Source: CAIYQJ01 sp963717255 (GTDB lineage: Bacteria > Chloroflexota > Limnocylindria > Limnocylindrales > CSP1-4). From it: a stretch of 64,000 nucleotides of DNA. Below are positions 23,822 to 31,488 of the stretch, piece after piece (the stretch's first letter is position 1; each line of letters starts with the position of its first letter). Both the position numbers and the translations under genes were made by a program. The stretch is taken from the NCBI GenBank assembly GCA_963717255.1, contig CAVQVT010000004.1, forward strand, positions 1 to 64,000, written 5' to 3'. The notes beneath the pieces are model-generated. The model was not told the DNA's origin and did no database searches. It saw only the letters and a program-made list of their open reading frames with translations.

Positions 23822-24583
23822 CTACCTGTTCGGGACGAGGATGAACCTCGCGCCGTACGTCCCGCTCTCGCCGACGTTGCCGATCGCGTACGCCGTGTAG
23901 CGCTTCTTGGCCGCCAACGTCGCGTTCTTGACGGGCTGCTGCATCCACATCGACCCGCTCACGCCGAACCCGATCCACCACGGTCCCTGCACGGCGGGCC
24001 GGATCGGGGTGACCTGGGCGTAGGACACGTTCTTCGCCGAGGCGGACGAGAACCTCCTCGCGCTCTTCGTCAGGCTGCTCCCCGCGAAGTCGAGGTTCTT
24101 CGTGACGTCTGCCGTCAGGTTGCCGAACCGCAGCGACGACATCATCGCCTTGGACATCGCCTCGCGGACCTTGATGAAGTTCGGGCCGGTGCTGCCGGTC
24201 GAGGCGAGGGCGATCGTGTACCAGTTGCCGGCGCGGAGGTCGAGGTCGTCCTTCTTGAACGACGCGGCCTCGCCGGGCACCGCCATCTCGAACCAGATCT
24301 GGCAGGTCATCTTGCCGACGCAGTCCGGGGTGAAGTACGCCTTCTGGTACTTCGTCCAGGTGCCGTACGGGACGGCGGGGAACGAGGGCGGCGTGTCCAC
24401 CGCCACACGGGTCTCGTACACGTCCAGCGCCGGCTGACCGACCATCGCGTTGAGGATCCGGACGTAGGCGAAATCGACCTCGGCCGGCAGCGTGGTGGGC
24501 CTGGCGGCGGCGACCGCCGAGGCGCCGACGGAGAGCGCGACCGCGGCGGACAGCGAAGCGGCGAGCAGGGATCGGATGCGCAT
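23822..24583 (-). CDS. Secreted DUF4397-like protein
   Basis: This 253-residue exported protein has a signal peptide at residues 1-26 (SLLAASLSAAVALSVGASAVAA). The beginning of the mature part, AYVRILNAMVGQPALDVYE, then VPYGTWTKYQKAYF and LRAGNWYTIALAST, has the strand pattern of DUF4397-type beta-sandwiches (short 'VxVxNA' and 'xAGxxYTxxL' elements). One Cys pair (PDCVGKMTCQ) may form a disulfide. The gene stands alone. RBS: GAAGGAGGAA precedes the ATG. The family is extracellular with no known enzymatic role. Confidence 0.7.
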   Translation of the reverse strand: MRIRSLLAASLSAAVALSVGASAVAAARPTTLPAEVDFAYVRILNAMVGQPALDVYETRVAVDTPPSFPAVPYGTWTKYQKAYFTPDCVGKMTCQIWFEMAVPGEAASFKKDDLDLRAGNWYTIALASTGSTGPNFIKVREAMSKAMMSSLRFGNLTADVTKNLDFAGSSLTKSARRFSSASAKNVSYAQVTPIRPAVQGPWWIGFGVSGSMWMQQPVKNATLAAKKRYTAYAIGNVGESGTYGARFILVPNR

Positions 24584-24745
24584 GGTTCCTCCTTCGGATC
24601 GACGTCCCCGACGGGACGCTGACTAGGGTAGACCCGTCCGGTCTCGGGCGCGCGTGACCGAACGTACGGGCAGGGCCATCCTGACGGTGCATGCCGGCGC
24701 GGTGCGCGGCCCGCGGGGGCTCGGCCGCCGGGCGAGGGCGCCGCG

Positions 24746-26197
24746 TCAGGCGGGGCTGTCCCCCCGTCGCAGCACGCGCATGACGAGCCCGCGCGTGCGG
24801 TCCCGGTAGGCGAAGGCGAGCCCCACGAGGATGAGCAGGACGAAGTTGGCGGTCGCGACGCCGGCGGACACGAGGTACGCCAGCTGCTGCCCGACCTCGC
24901 CCCCGATCCCGAGCCCGGGCACGGTCGCGCCGAGGATGCCGAGCTGGAAGTACGGCGGCTTCGGCGCGAGGCTGGCCCGCGCGAGGCCGGCCGTGACGCC
25001 CTTCGCGGTGTCCCCGCCGACGAGGAAGACGAACGTCCCGCTGACGGCGGCGGCGCTGTTCTTCAGCTGGAGGTCCGCCGGGAGGTCGCCCGCCGGCATG
25101 GTCTGCCAGGCGGCGATGTCGCCGTTCGCGTTCGGCGTCGCCCGCCAGACCTGCCCCTGCGCGTCGGGCCCGGTGCCCGCCGCGAAGTAGAGCGTCCCGG
25201 CGTTGCTCCAGCCCGACGCGCCCTCGCGCGGCAGCGGCAGCGTCCCGCCTTCGCGGCTCACGCCCCACGAGAGGATCTGGCCGGCCGTCTCCTTGTCCGT
25301 GCTGAGGTCGCCGCGGAGCACTGTCGGCGTGGGGCCGGCCTCGGAGCTGCCGCCATACACGAAGAGGTGGGAGCCCTGGAGGCTCGCGAAGGCGCCCGTG
25401 CGCCGCTCGGGCATGTCGGCCATGGGCTTCCAGGCTCCGGGCACGCCCTTCGCGTCCAGCGTGGACTTCCAGGCGCTGGCCGTCGCGCCGGACGGGCCGG
25501 TCCCGCCGACGAGGATGATCCCGTCGCCCGCGACGGCCACGGAGGCCGCGCCGCGCGCCTCGGGGAGCGTGAGGGCATCGTCGACCTTCCAGGTGATGGC
25601 GCCTGTCACCGGGTCCACCGTGCCCGCGAAGACGGTGGCCGTCGGCGCGCCGGCGACGTCGAAGCCGCCGATCACATAGACGCTGCCGGCGACGACCACC
25701 GCGGACGCCGCGCGGCGCGGCTCCGGGAGGGGAGCCACCTCGGTCCACGGCGAGAGGTTGCCGACGGTGGAGCGGATCGCGGAGCTGTAGACGGCCGCCA
25801 CGGCGTCGGTCCCGTTCGACGAGCCGCCGATGTAGAGCAGGTTCACGCCCGACTGGACGACAGCGCCGCTCTCGCGCGGCTGAGGGAGGGAGAGCTCCGT
25901 CGGACCGACCTCCCACGGGAGAACGGCTCCCGGCGGGACGGGGCACGGGACGCCCTCGCCGTTCTCGTTCGGGCAGAGGTTGACGACCGAGACCGCGTTG
26001 AGCCCGAGGTCGATCGTCGGGAAGATGGTGAAGTAGAGCGCGCGGTCGGGCAGGTAGCCCATGAGGGCGATGATCAGGGTGAACCAGAGCAGGGCCTTCA
26101 CGCCGGCCCACGGCCAGCCGTTCGCGTCGAGCAGGCCGAACAGGACCCGTCTGCGGGTCACCGTCGCGCCGCCGGCTTCGAGCGCCTGCTGTGCCAT
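24746..26197 (-). CDS. Membrane-anchored kelch-repeat protein, last gene of the b6f-like operon
   Basis: This 483-residue protein has an N-terminal membrane helix (about residues 32-52), an extracytoplasmic domain with about five kelch-type repeats (LLYIGGSSNGTD, VYVIGGFDVAG, IILVGGTGPSG, LFVYGGSSEAG, VFLVGGDTAKG) and a C-terminal helix near 445-468 followed by a basic tail. Two Cys (LCPNENGEGVPCP) precede the propeller. It would form a five- or six-bladed beta-propeller on the outer face. Kelch proteins bind partners rather than catalyse. Its place after the cytochrome c-cupredoxin gene (70 nt apart) suggests it anchors or assembles the complex. No related enzyme is known to me. Confidence 0.75.
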   Translation of the reverse strand: MAQQALEAGGATVTRRRVLFGLLDANGWPWAGVKALLWFTLIIALMGYLPDRALYFTIFPTIDLGLNAVSVVNLCPNENGEGVPCPVPPGAVLPWEVGPTELSLPQPRESGAVVQSGVNLLYIGGSSNGTDAVAAVYSSAIRSTVGNLSPWTEVAPLPEPRRAASAVVVAGSVYVIGGFDVAGAPTATVFAGTVDPVTGAITWKVDDALTLPEARGAASVAVAGDGIILVGGTGPSGATASAWKSTLDAKGVPGAWKPMADMPERRTGAFASLQGSHLFVYGGSSEAGPTPTVLRGDLSTDKETAGQILSWGVSREGGTLPLPREGASGWSNAGTLYFAAGTGPDAQGQVWRATPNANGDIAAWQTMPAGDLPADLQLKNSAAAVSGTFVFLVGGDTAKGVTAGLARASLAPKPPYFQLGILGATVPGLGIGGEVGQQLAYLVSAGVATANFVLLILVGLAFAYRDRTRGLVMRVLRRGDSPA

Positions 26198-26267
26198 CGT
26201 CCCTCCCTGCCGTCCGCCGGACCGCCCGGCGGCTCCTCCGTCACGCGGCCCCCGGCCGCGCCGCCCA

Positions 26268-27329
26268 TCACTTCGCGGTGAGCGTCCCCGTCATGTTCGG
26301 ATGGACCGTGCAGATGAATCCGTACGTCCCCGCCGGCAGCGCCGGCACGTCGTACGTGATCGTCGTGACGCCGGTCACGATCTCGCCGGTCCACACCGCG
26401 GTCCCCGTGGGCGAGCCTTCGTGGATCGCGACGTTGTGGGGGATCCCCGCGTCGTTGTTCACGAACTCGATCTGGAACGGCTGACCGGCGGGGACCTCGA
26501 TGTCCGACACGTCGAACGCGATGTTCTGGGCCGTGATCCTGATGACCGTCCCGGCGGGCGCCTCGCTGGGGGCGGCCGAGCCGGACGGCGCGGGCGAACC
26601 CGACGCGCCCGGCGAGGACGACGGAGCGGTGCTGGGCTGCCCGAAGGCGTCCTTCCAGCAATTGGGCACCGGCGTCGCCGTCGGCGGCTGCACGAAGGTC
26701 GCGTCCCGCCACCCGGAGATCTCCGCGGGCTCGCCCGTCGCCGGGTCGATCCCCTCGAAGGTCAGGTCGCTGGGGGCGCGGAGCCACGCGATGATCTCGT
26801 TGACCTCCTGGTAGTTGAGCGCTCCCAGGGGCTGCTCCCAGGCGGGCATGAGGCTGTTCGCGTCGCCGCAGACGTAGCGTCCGCCGACCTGGAGGACGTT
26901 CTTCAGGTACTGCGGGTTGAGGTGGGCGAGCAGCTTCATCTGGTCGTTGAGGACCGGCCCGATCCCACCCTGGCCCTGCTCCCCGTGGCACCGGGCGCAG
27001 TTGGCCTGGTACAGCCTGTAGCCGCGCGAGACGTCCGTGACGATCTGGTCCTCCTGCGCCTTGACCATGCGGCCGGAGTCCGCGACGCCGGGGAAGCCGA
27101 CCTCGTAGAAGTAGTAGACGAGGACGAAGATCGCGACGAAGGAGACGCCGAGGAACGCCGCCCAGCGGGAGGCGCCGCTCTGCCGGACGATCTGGGCGGC
27201 CCGCTCGCCGGTCAGCCCGAACCGCCGAGTGGAGGGCGGCGAGGAGAGCCGATCGACCCGGACCGGCGCGAGGTCGGGACGGGGCGCCGGCAGGCGCTCT
27301 TCCGGCTCGGATCCGGGCATGTCGGTCAT
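26268..27329 (-). CDS. Membrane-anchored cytochrome c fused to a plastocyanin-like cupredoxin
   Basis: This 353-residue fusion has a cytosolic Pro-rich N-terminus, one membrane helix (about 56-77), a class I cytochrome c domain (about 100-190) with heme motif C111-C114-H115 and axial Met161 (SLMPAW), a Pro/Ser/Ala linker (about 228-260) and a cupredoxin domain (about 262-353). The type-1 copper ligands are all present: H298 (PHNVAI), C340, H343 and M346 (ICTVHPNM). One polypeptide therefore carries a heme and a copper centre, both facing outside, fit to receive electrons from the Rieske protein and pass them on. It sits between the Rieske and kelch genes in one operon. Confidence 0.88.
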   Translation of the reverse strand: MTDMPGSEPEERLPAPRPDLAPVRVDRLSSPPSTRRFGLTGERAAQIVRQSGASRWAAFLGVSFVAIFVLVYYFYEVGFPGVADSGRMVKAQEDQIVTDVSRGYRLYQANCARCHGEQGQGGIGPVLNDQMKLLAHLNPQYLKNVLQVGGRYVCGDANSLMPAWEQPLGALNYQEVNEIIAWLRAPSDLTFEGIDPATGEPAEISGWRDATFVQPPTATPVPNCWKDAFGQPSTAPSSSPGASGSPAPSGSAAPSEAPAGTVIRITAQNIAFDVSDIEVPAGQPFQIEFVNNDAGIPHNVAIHEGSPTGTAVWTGEIVTGVTTITYDVPALPAGTYGFICTVHPNMTGTLTAK

Positions 27330-27380
27330 CGGGTCCCCCGAGGGGTGGCGCCGCGGGCGGGCGTCATCGGCATCACAGGC

Positions 27381-28049
27381 TCAGATGCAGCCCGTCGGGC
27401 TCTTCGGCGGCTCGAGGCCGGGCTGGCCGAGCGAGACCGGGAGCGGGCCGAGCGTGATGCGGCTGGTGTCCAGGGTCATGCTGCCGGCGTCGTCCACGGC
27501 GATGGCGAACCGGTCCATGCCGCGTGGAGCCGGGCCGAGCTCCTTCACCTTCGTCCCCAGCCGGTCGTAACGCGAGCCGTGGCACGGGCACTCGAGCCAG
27601 AAGTTCTTCAGGCACGTGTTGGGCTTGCAGCCGAGGTGCGGGCACCGCTGGTACATGCCGCGGACGTTCAGGGCGGAGCCGTCGCCGGTCTGGTCTGTGC
27701 CGGGGATGAACTCCTGGCGGGCCGGATCGACGAGCACGACGAACGCGCGGGCGTCCTGGTAGTAGGCCGGGAAGCCGTCGCCGAAGGGGATGCCGGCGTT
27801 GGCGTTCTTCACGTCACTGAACGTGCCGATCTTCACCTTGCCGCCGAAGCCGCCGGCGAGGTTCGGCCAGAGGAAGCCGATGGTCCCCGCGCCGACCTCG
27901 AGGAGCCACAGCCCCACGCCGGCCGCGAGGGACGTCCGGATCAGGCGCCGGCGGGACATGCCGCGCACCTGCTCATGGCGCATCGCCTTGAGCGTCTCGT
28001 TCGTGAGCGCCTGCGGCTTGTCGGCGGGCTCGACCTGGTAGTTGCTCAT
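27381..28049 (-). CDS. Rieske iron-sulfur protein
   Basis: This 222-residue Rieske 2Fe-2S protein has a single anchoring helix (about 42-63) after an Arg-rich segment that also resembles a Tat signal (SRRRLIRTS). Cluster ligands are C136-x-H138 (RCPHLGC) and C154-x2-H157 (CPCHGS), with the disulfide Cys141 and Cys156. It transfers electrons from quinol oxidised at cytochrome b to the cytochrome c/cupredoxin partner. The ATG lies 19 nt after the subunit IV stop. The insertion between strands (GDGFPAYYQDARAF) is larger than in mitochondrial Rieske, as in b6f-like bacterial proteins. Confidence 0.92.
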   Translation of the reverse strand: MSNYQVEPADKPQALTNETLKAMRHEQVRGMSRRRLIRTSLAAGVGLWLLEVGAGTIGFLWPNLAGGFGGKVKIGTFSDVKNANAGIPFGDGFPAYYQDARAFVVLVDPARQEFIPGTDQTGDGSALNVRGMYQRCPHLGCKPNTCLKNFWLECPCHGSRYDRLGTKVKELGPAPRGMDRFAIAVDDAGSMTLDTSRITLGPLPVSLGQPGLEPPKSPTGCI

Positions 28050-28068
28050 GGACGCTGGGTCACCCTGC

Positions 28069-28677
28069 TCAGAGGCTGAAGTGCAGGCCCGTGACCCACG
28101 GCAGCGCGAAGGCGTAGCCGGGACCGCGGAAGAAGATGCCGATGAAGGTGAGGACGAGGCCGAGCCCGCAGAAGAGCGTGAACAGGAGGACCGCCGTCTT
28201 CCGGTCCGACGGGCGCGTCGCGAGGACGTTCCCGCGGTCGATGTACGGGATCAGCGCCGCGCCGACCAGCACGAAGATCGGCGTCAGCGCCCCGGCGACG
28301 GTCGGGTGGAAGTACGCGAGCAGCTCCTGCAGGCCGAGGAAGTACCAGGGGGCCTTGGCGACCGCCGGGGTCACGTTCGGGTTCGCCAGCTCCTCGAGGG
28401 GCGCGTTCACGAAGAGCCCCATGAGGAGCATGAAGACCGAGATCACGACCGCCGCCATGAACTCGATCGCGAGCAGGTGCGGCCAGGTCATGACCGTGTC
28501 GTCGGGCTCCTTCTGGACCCGGACGACGGCGTCCTGCTTGACGAGCGCGAGCAGCCGGTACGGCCGCGCGCTCATCGGCACGCGCTGCTTGTCGATCTCC
28601 GTGCGGCGCGCCGGGTCGACCGGCTGAACCGTGCGGCGCTCGGGGGTGGCGGTCGGGGTGGTCGGCTGGTCTGTCAT
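28069..28677 (-). CDS. Cytochrome b subunit IV-like protein (C-terminal half of cytochrome b)
   Basis: This 202-residue membrane protein has three to four helices and corresponds to subunit IV of b6f-type complexes: TWPHLLAIEFMAAVVISVFMLLMG, then LGLQELLAYFHPTVAGALTPIFVLVGAALIPYIDR. The quinol-oxidation motif that is PEWY in classical cytochrome b reads APWY (AKAPWYFLG) here, so the usual Glu is replaced by Ala. The N-terminal 60 residues are a long hydrophilic extension. It lies 118 nt downstream of the cytochrome b6 gene and 19 nt upstream of the Rieske gene. Confidence 0.85.
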   Translation of the reverse strand: MTDQPTTPTATPERRTVQPVDPARRTEIDKQRVPMSARPYRLLALVKQDAVVRVQKEPDDTVMTWPHLLAIEFMAAVVISVFMLLMGLFVNAPLEELANPNVTPAVAKAPWYFLGLQELLAYFHPTVAGALTPIFVLVGAALIPYIDRGNVLATRPSDRKTAVLLFTLFCGLGLVLTFIGIFFRGPGYAFALPWVTGLHFSL

Positions 28678-28795
28678 GGTCGAGACCCGCGGGCCCCGAG
28701 GGCGCGTTCAGCGCAAGGCGCCGACGAGCACCCGAGCCGGCGCACTTGGGAGTGCGTGAGCGAGGGGGCGGAGGCGGCAACGCCGCGATGGACCG

Positions 28796-29524
28796 TCATA
28801 GGGGACCGCTGATGCCGCCGTCCTTGCGGATGCGCCAGAAGTGCACCGCCAGGAAGATCGCGGCGAGGAGCGGGAACACCATGATGTGGAGCACGTAGAA
28901 GCGCAGGAGCGTGTTCTGGCCCACCTCGAGCCCGCCGAGCAGGATGAACTTGCTCGGCGTGTTGAACAGCGGCGCGTAGCCGGCCATGTTCGTGCCGATC
29001 GTGATCGCCCAGTACGCGATCTGGTCCCACGGCAGCAGGTAGCCGGTGAAGCTCAGCATGATCGTGAGGAAGAGCAGCACCACGCCCACGACCCAGTTGA
29101 ACTCGCGCGGCGGCTTGTAGGCCCCGTGGTAGAAGACCCGCATCATGTGCAGGAAGACGAAGAAGACCATGAGGTGCGCGGCCCACCGGTGGACGTTCCG
29201 GGTCAGCAGGCCGAATGGGACCTCGGTCTGGATCTGGATGATGTTCGTATAGGCCATGTTGGCGGACGGGGCGTAGAAGAACATCAGGTAGACGCCCGTC
29301 ACGGTGAGCACGAGGAAGAGGAAGAAGGAGAGGCCGCCCAGGCAGAAGGTGTAGGCGAACTTCACCGCGTGCTGGCGGACCCGCACCGGGTGGAGGTGCA
29401 GGAAGACGTTGTTCATCACCGCGTACGCGCGCGACCGCTCGTCGTTCGGGTACGGGTTGCGGAACAGCGACCGCCAGACCACGCTCCTGCGGATCCCCTG
29501 GTCGACCCGCTCCAGGAAGCTCAC
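28796..29524 (-). CDS. Cytochrome b6-type subunit with a CLGG motif for a c-type heme
   Basis: This 242-residue membrane cytochrome binds two b hemes through H112/H126 on helix B (VHRWAAHLM...LHMM) and H213/H228 on helix D (LHIM...VHFW). The helix D pair is 15 residues apart, the b6f-type spacing. Cys61 in FCLGG aligns with the residue that binds the extra heme c_i in cytochrome b6 and Bacillus-type bc complexes. The split into b6 plus subunit IV is also b6f-like. The GTG start has GGAGGGG upstream and overlaps the stop of the FAD/Fe-S gene. It carries electrons between the two quinone sites. Confidence 0.9.
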   Translation of the reverse strand: MSFLERVDQGIRRSVVWRSLFRNPYPNDERSRAYAVMNNVFLHLHPVRVRQHAVKFAYTFCLGGLSFFLFLVLTVTGVYLMFFYAPSANMAYTNIIQIQTEVPFGLLTRNVHRWAAHLMVFFVFLHMMRVFYHGAYKPPREFNWVVGVVLLFLTIMLSFTGYLLPWDQIAYWAITIGTNMAGYAPLFNTPSKFILLGGLEVGQNTLLRFYVLHIMVFPLLAAIFLAVHFWRIRKDGGISGPL

Positions 29525-31359
29525 CGGGCCCCTCCTGCCGCGCCGGGCGCCCCGGCGAGCCGTGCGTCTCGGTACGACTCCTTGTAGAGCCGGCCGTCGC
29601 TCGAGAGCTCCTGCAGCTCGAACCGCTCCATGGTAATGGCATCGAACGGGCATCGCTTCACGCACAAGGCGCAGCGGATGCATCGCTCCTCGTCCAGGAC
29701 CATGGCTGCGCCGCGCTCCCAGCCGTACGCATCCTCGATCTCCGGGAGCGTCCCCTCCGTCCGCAGCCGGTCGATGTCCACCATGTGGATCACGCCCTCG
29801 GGGCAGACATCGGCGCACGCCCCGCAGAGGGTGCAGCGGAACGGGTCGAACCAGATGTTGAAGTTGCACATCAGGCAGCGCGTCGACTCCGCCACCGCCT
29901 GCTGCGCCGAATAGCCGAGCTCGACCGGGGTCGTGAAGTTCACGACAGGGTCGGCCGACGGCATCCGGTCGCCGAGCGGCAGGACCGGGATGTGCTGGCG
30001 CGGGATGACGTCGTACATCTCCGGCATGTCGTGGCGCCACGAGGACGTGATCCGGACGTTCGCATCGATCCGGACGACCTCCGACCGGCCCGCCAGGTAG
30101 CGGTCGATGGCGTACGCGCACTTCTTCCCGTGCCCTGCCGCCTCGATGAGGGTCGCCGGGCCGGTCACGAAGTCGCCGCAGGCGAAGACGCCCTTCGCGT
30201 TGGTGGCGTAGGTCGCCGGGTCCACCTTCAGGCGCCCGCGCGCCACCTCGAAGCTCGATTCGACCGGCAGGAAGGAGAGGTCCGCGGCCTGCGAGACCGC
30301 CGGGATGACCGTCTGGGCGGGGACGACGAACTCGGAGCCCTCGATCGGCACCGGGGAGCGGCGGCCGGACATGTCCGGCTCGCCGAGCTTGTTGCGGATG
30401 AACCGCACGCCGGCGAGCTTCCCGTCCTCGCCGATCAGCTCGATCGGGCTGACGAGGAACTCCATCCGGACGCCCTCGCGCTCGGTCTCGCCGAGCTCCT
30501 CCTCGTCCACGACGAGCTCGGAACGGGTCCGACGGTAGGCGATGGTCACGTTCTCGGCGCCGTACCGGAGGCTGGTCCGCGAGCAGTCCATCGCGGTGTA
30601 CCCGCCGCCGATCACCACGACATCGTTGCCCACCTCTAGCGGCTCGCCGAGGTTGGCCTTCTTCATGAAGTCGACGCCGTACTGGACGCCCTCGAGCTCG
30701 GCGCCCGGGATGTCCAGGGCCACCGCGTCCATGGCGCCGGCGGTGATCGCGATCCCGTCGAAGTCGCGCTGGAGGTCCTCGAACGGGACGTCCGTCCCGA
30801 TCTTCGTGTCGTAGACGAAGGTGACACCGAGGCGCTCGATGAGCCGGACATCCATCTCGATCGCCTCCCGCGGGAGGCGGAACGCCGGGACACCGATGAG
30901 CATCGTCCCGCCGGCGAATGGGAGCGCATCGAAGACGGTGACGCCGTAGCCCTTCACCGCGAGCTCGCGGGCGACCGCGAGGCCGGCCGGGCCGGCGCCG
31001 ACCACGGCGACCTTCTCCGTGCGCTTCTCGACGACCGGGAGGACGTCGGGGATCCCGGACATCTCGTGCCACTCGACGAGGAACCGCTTCATGGCGCGGA
31101 TCGCCAGGGGCCGGTCGATGTCGCCGCGGCGACAGGCTCGCTCGCAGGGCGCCGAGCAGACGTAGGCGCACATCGCGGCGACCGGGTTGGGGTCGCGGGA
31201 GAGGATGTACCCCTCCTCGAAGCGGCCCTCGGCGGCGAGGTTCAGATACCCGCGGCAGTTCGTGCCGACGGGGCACGCCTCCTGGCACTCGATGTTGCAC
31301 TGCAGCCAGGAGGCATCGACCGGCTGGACGAGGTACTCCTGGTCGCGCTCGATCGTCAC
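29521..31359 (-). CDS. GltD-like FAD/NAD(P)-binding oxidoreductase with four 4Fe-4S clusters, first gene of the b6f-like operon
   Basis: This 612-residue cytosolic protein has an N-terminal GltD-like domain with two Cys quartets (C21-x3-C25-x3-C29-x5-C35 and a C-x3-C-x3-C-x3-C set near 64-76). An FAD site (GAGPAGLAVA, near 118) and a dinucleotide site (VVVIGGGYTAMD, near 245) follow. Two ferredoxin-like 4Fe-4S motifs close the chain: CTLCGACADVCPEG and CIRCALCVKRCPF. Such proteins move electrons between NAD(P)H, flavin and ferredoxin. Direct coupling to cytochrome b6 (GTGA overlap) suggests it is a subunit exchanging electrons with the quinone pool. GTG start with GAGGAGGA upstream. Confidence 0.88.
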   Translation of the reverse strand: MTIERDQEYLVQPVDASWLQCNIECQEACPVGTNCRGYLNLAAEGRFEEGYILSRDPNPVAAMCAYVCSAPCERACRRGDIDRPLAIRAMKRFLVEWHEMSGIPDVLPVVEKRTEKVAVVGAGPAGLAVARELAVKGYGVTVFDALPFAGGTMLIGVPAFRLPREAIEMDVRLIERLGVTFVYDTKIGTDVPFEDLQRDFDGIAITAGAMDAVALDIPGAELEGVQYGVDFMKKANLGEPLEVGNDVVVIGGGYTAMDCSRTSLRYGAENVTIAYRRTRSELVVDEEELGETEREGVRMEFLVSPIELIGEDGKLAGVRFIRNKLGEPDMSGRRSPVPIEGSEFVVPAQTVIPAVSQAADLSFLPVESSFEVARGRLKVDPATYATNAKGVFACGDFVTGPATLIEAAGHGKKCAYAIDRYLAGRSEVVRIDANVRITSSWRHDMPEMYDVIPRQHIPVLPLGDRMPSADPVVNFTTPVELGYSAQQAVAESTRCLMCNFNIWFDPFRCTLCGACADVCPEGVIHMVDIDRLRTEGTLPEIEDAYGWERGAAMVLDEERCIRCALCVKRCPFDAITMERFELQELSSDGRLYKESYRDARLAGAPGAAGGAR

Positions 31360-31417
31360 GGGATCTGCCTGTGTCCTCCTCGTGGGGACCCGAGCCCCGA
31401 CGGTCTCCGGAGCCGGC

Positions 31418-31427
31418 AGGATACCAT
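31418..31427. promoter_or_regulatory. Overlapping divergent -10-like elements at the b6f-like operon
   Basis: AGGATACCAT contains TATCCT on the minus strand (31418-31423, towards the FAD/Fe-S operon) and TACCAT on the plus strand (31422-31427, towards the coiled-coil gene). They share the central TA, as at 1829-1838. No convincing -35 was recognised. Confidence 0.4.
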
Positions 31428-31488
31428 CGTGTCACACGGCCGCGCCATACGGCCCCGCAACGGGAACGCGCCTCCCAGGAGGGCAGGG

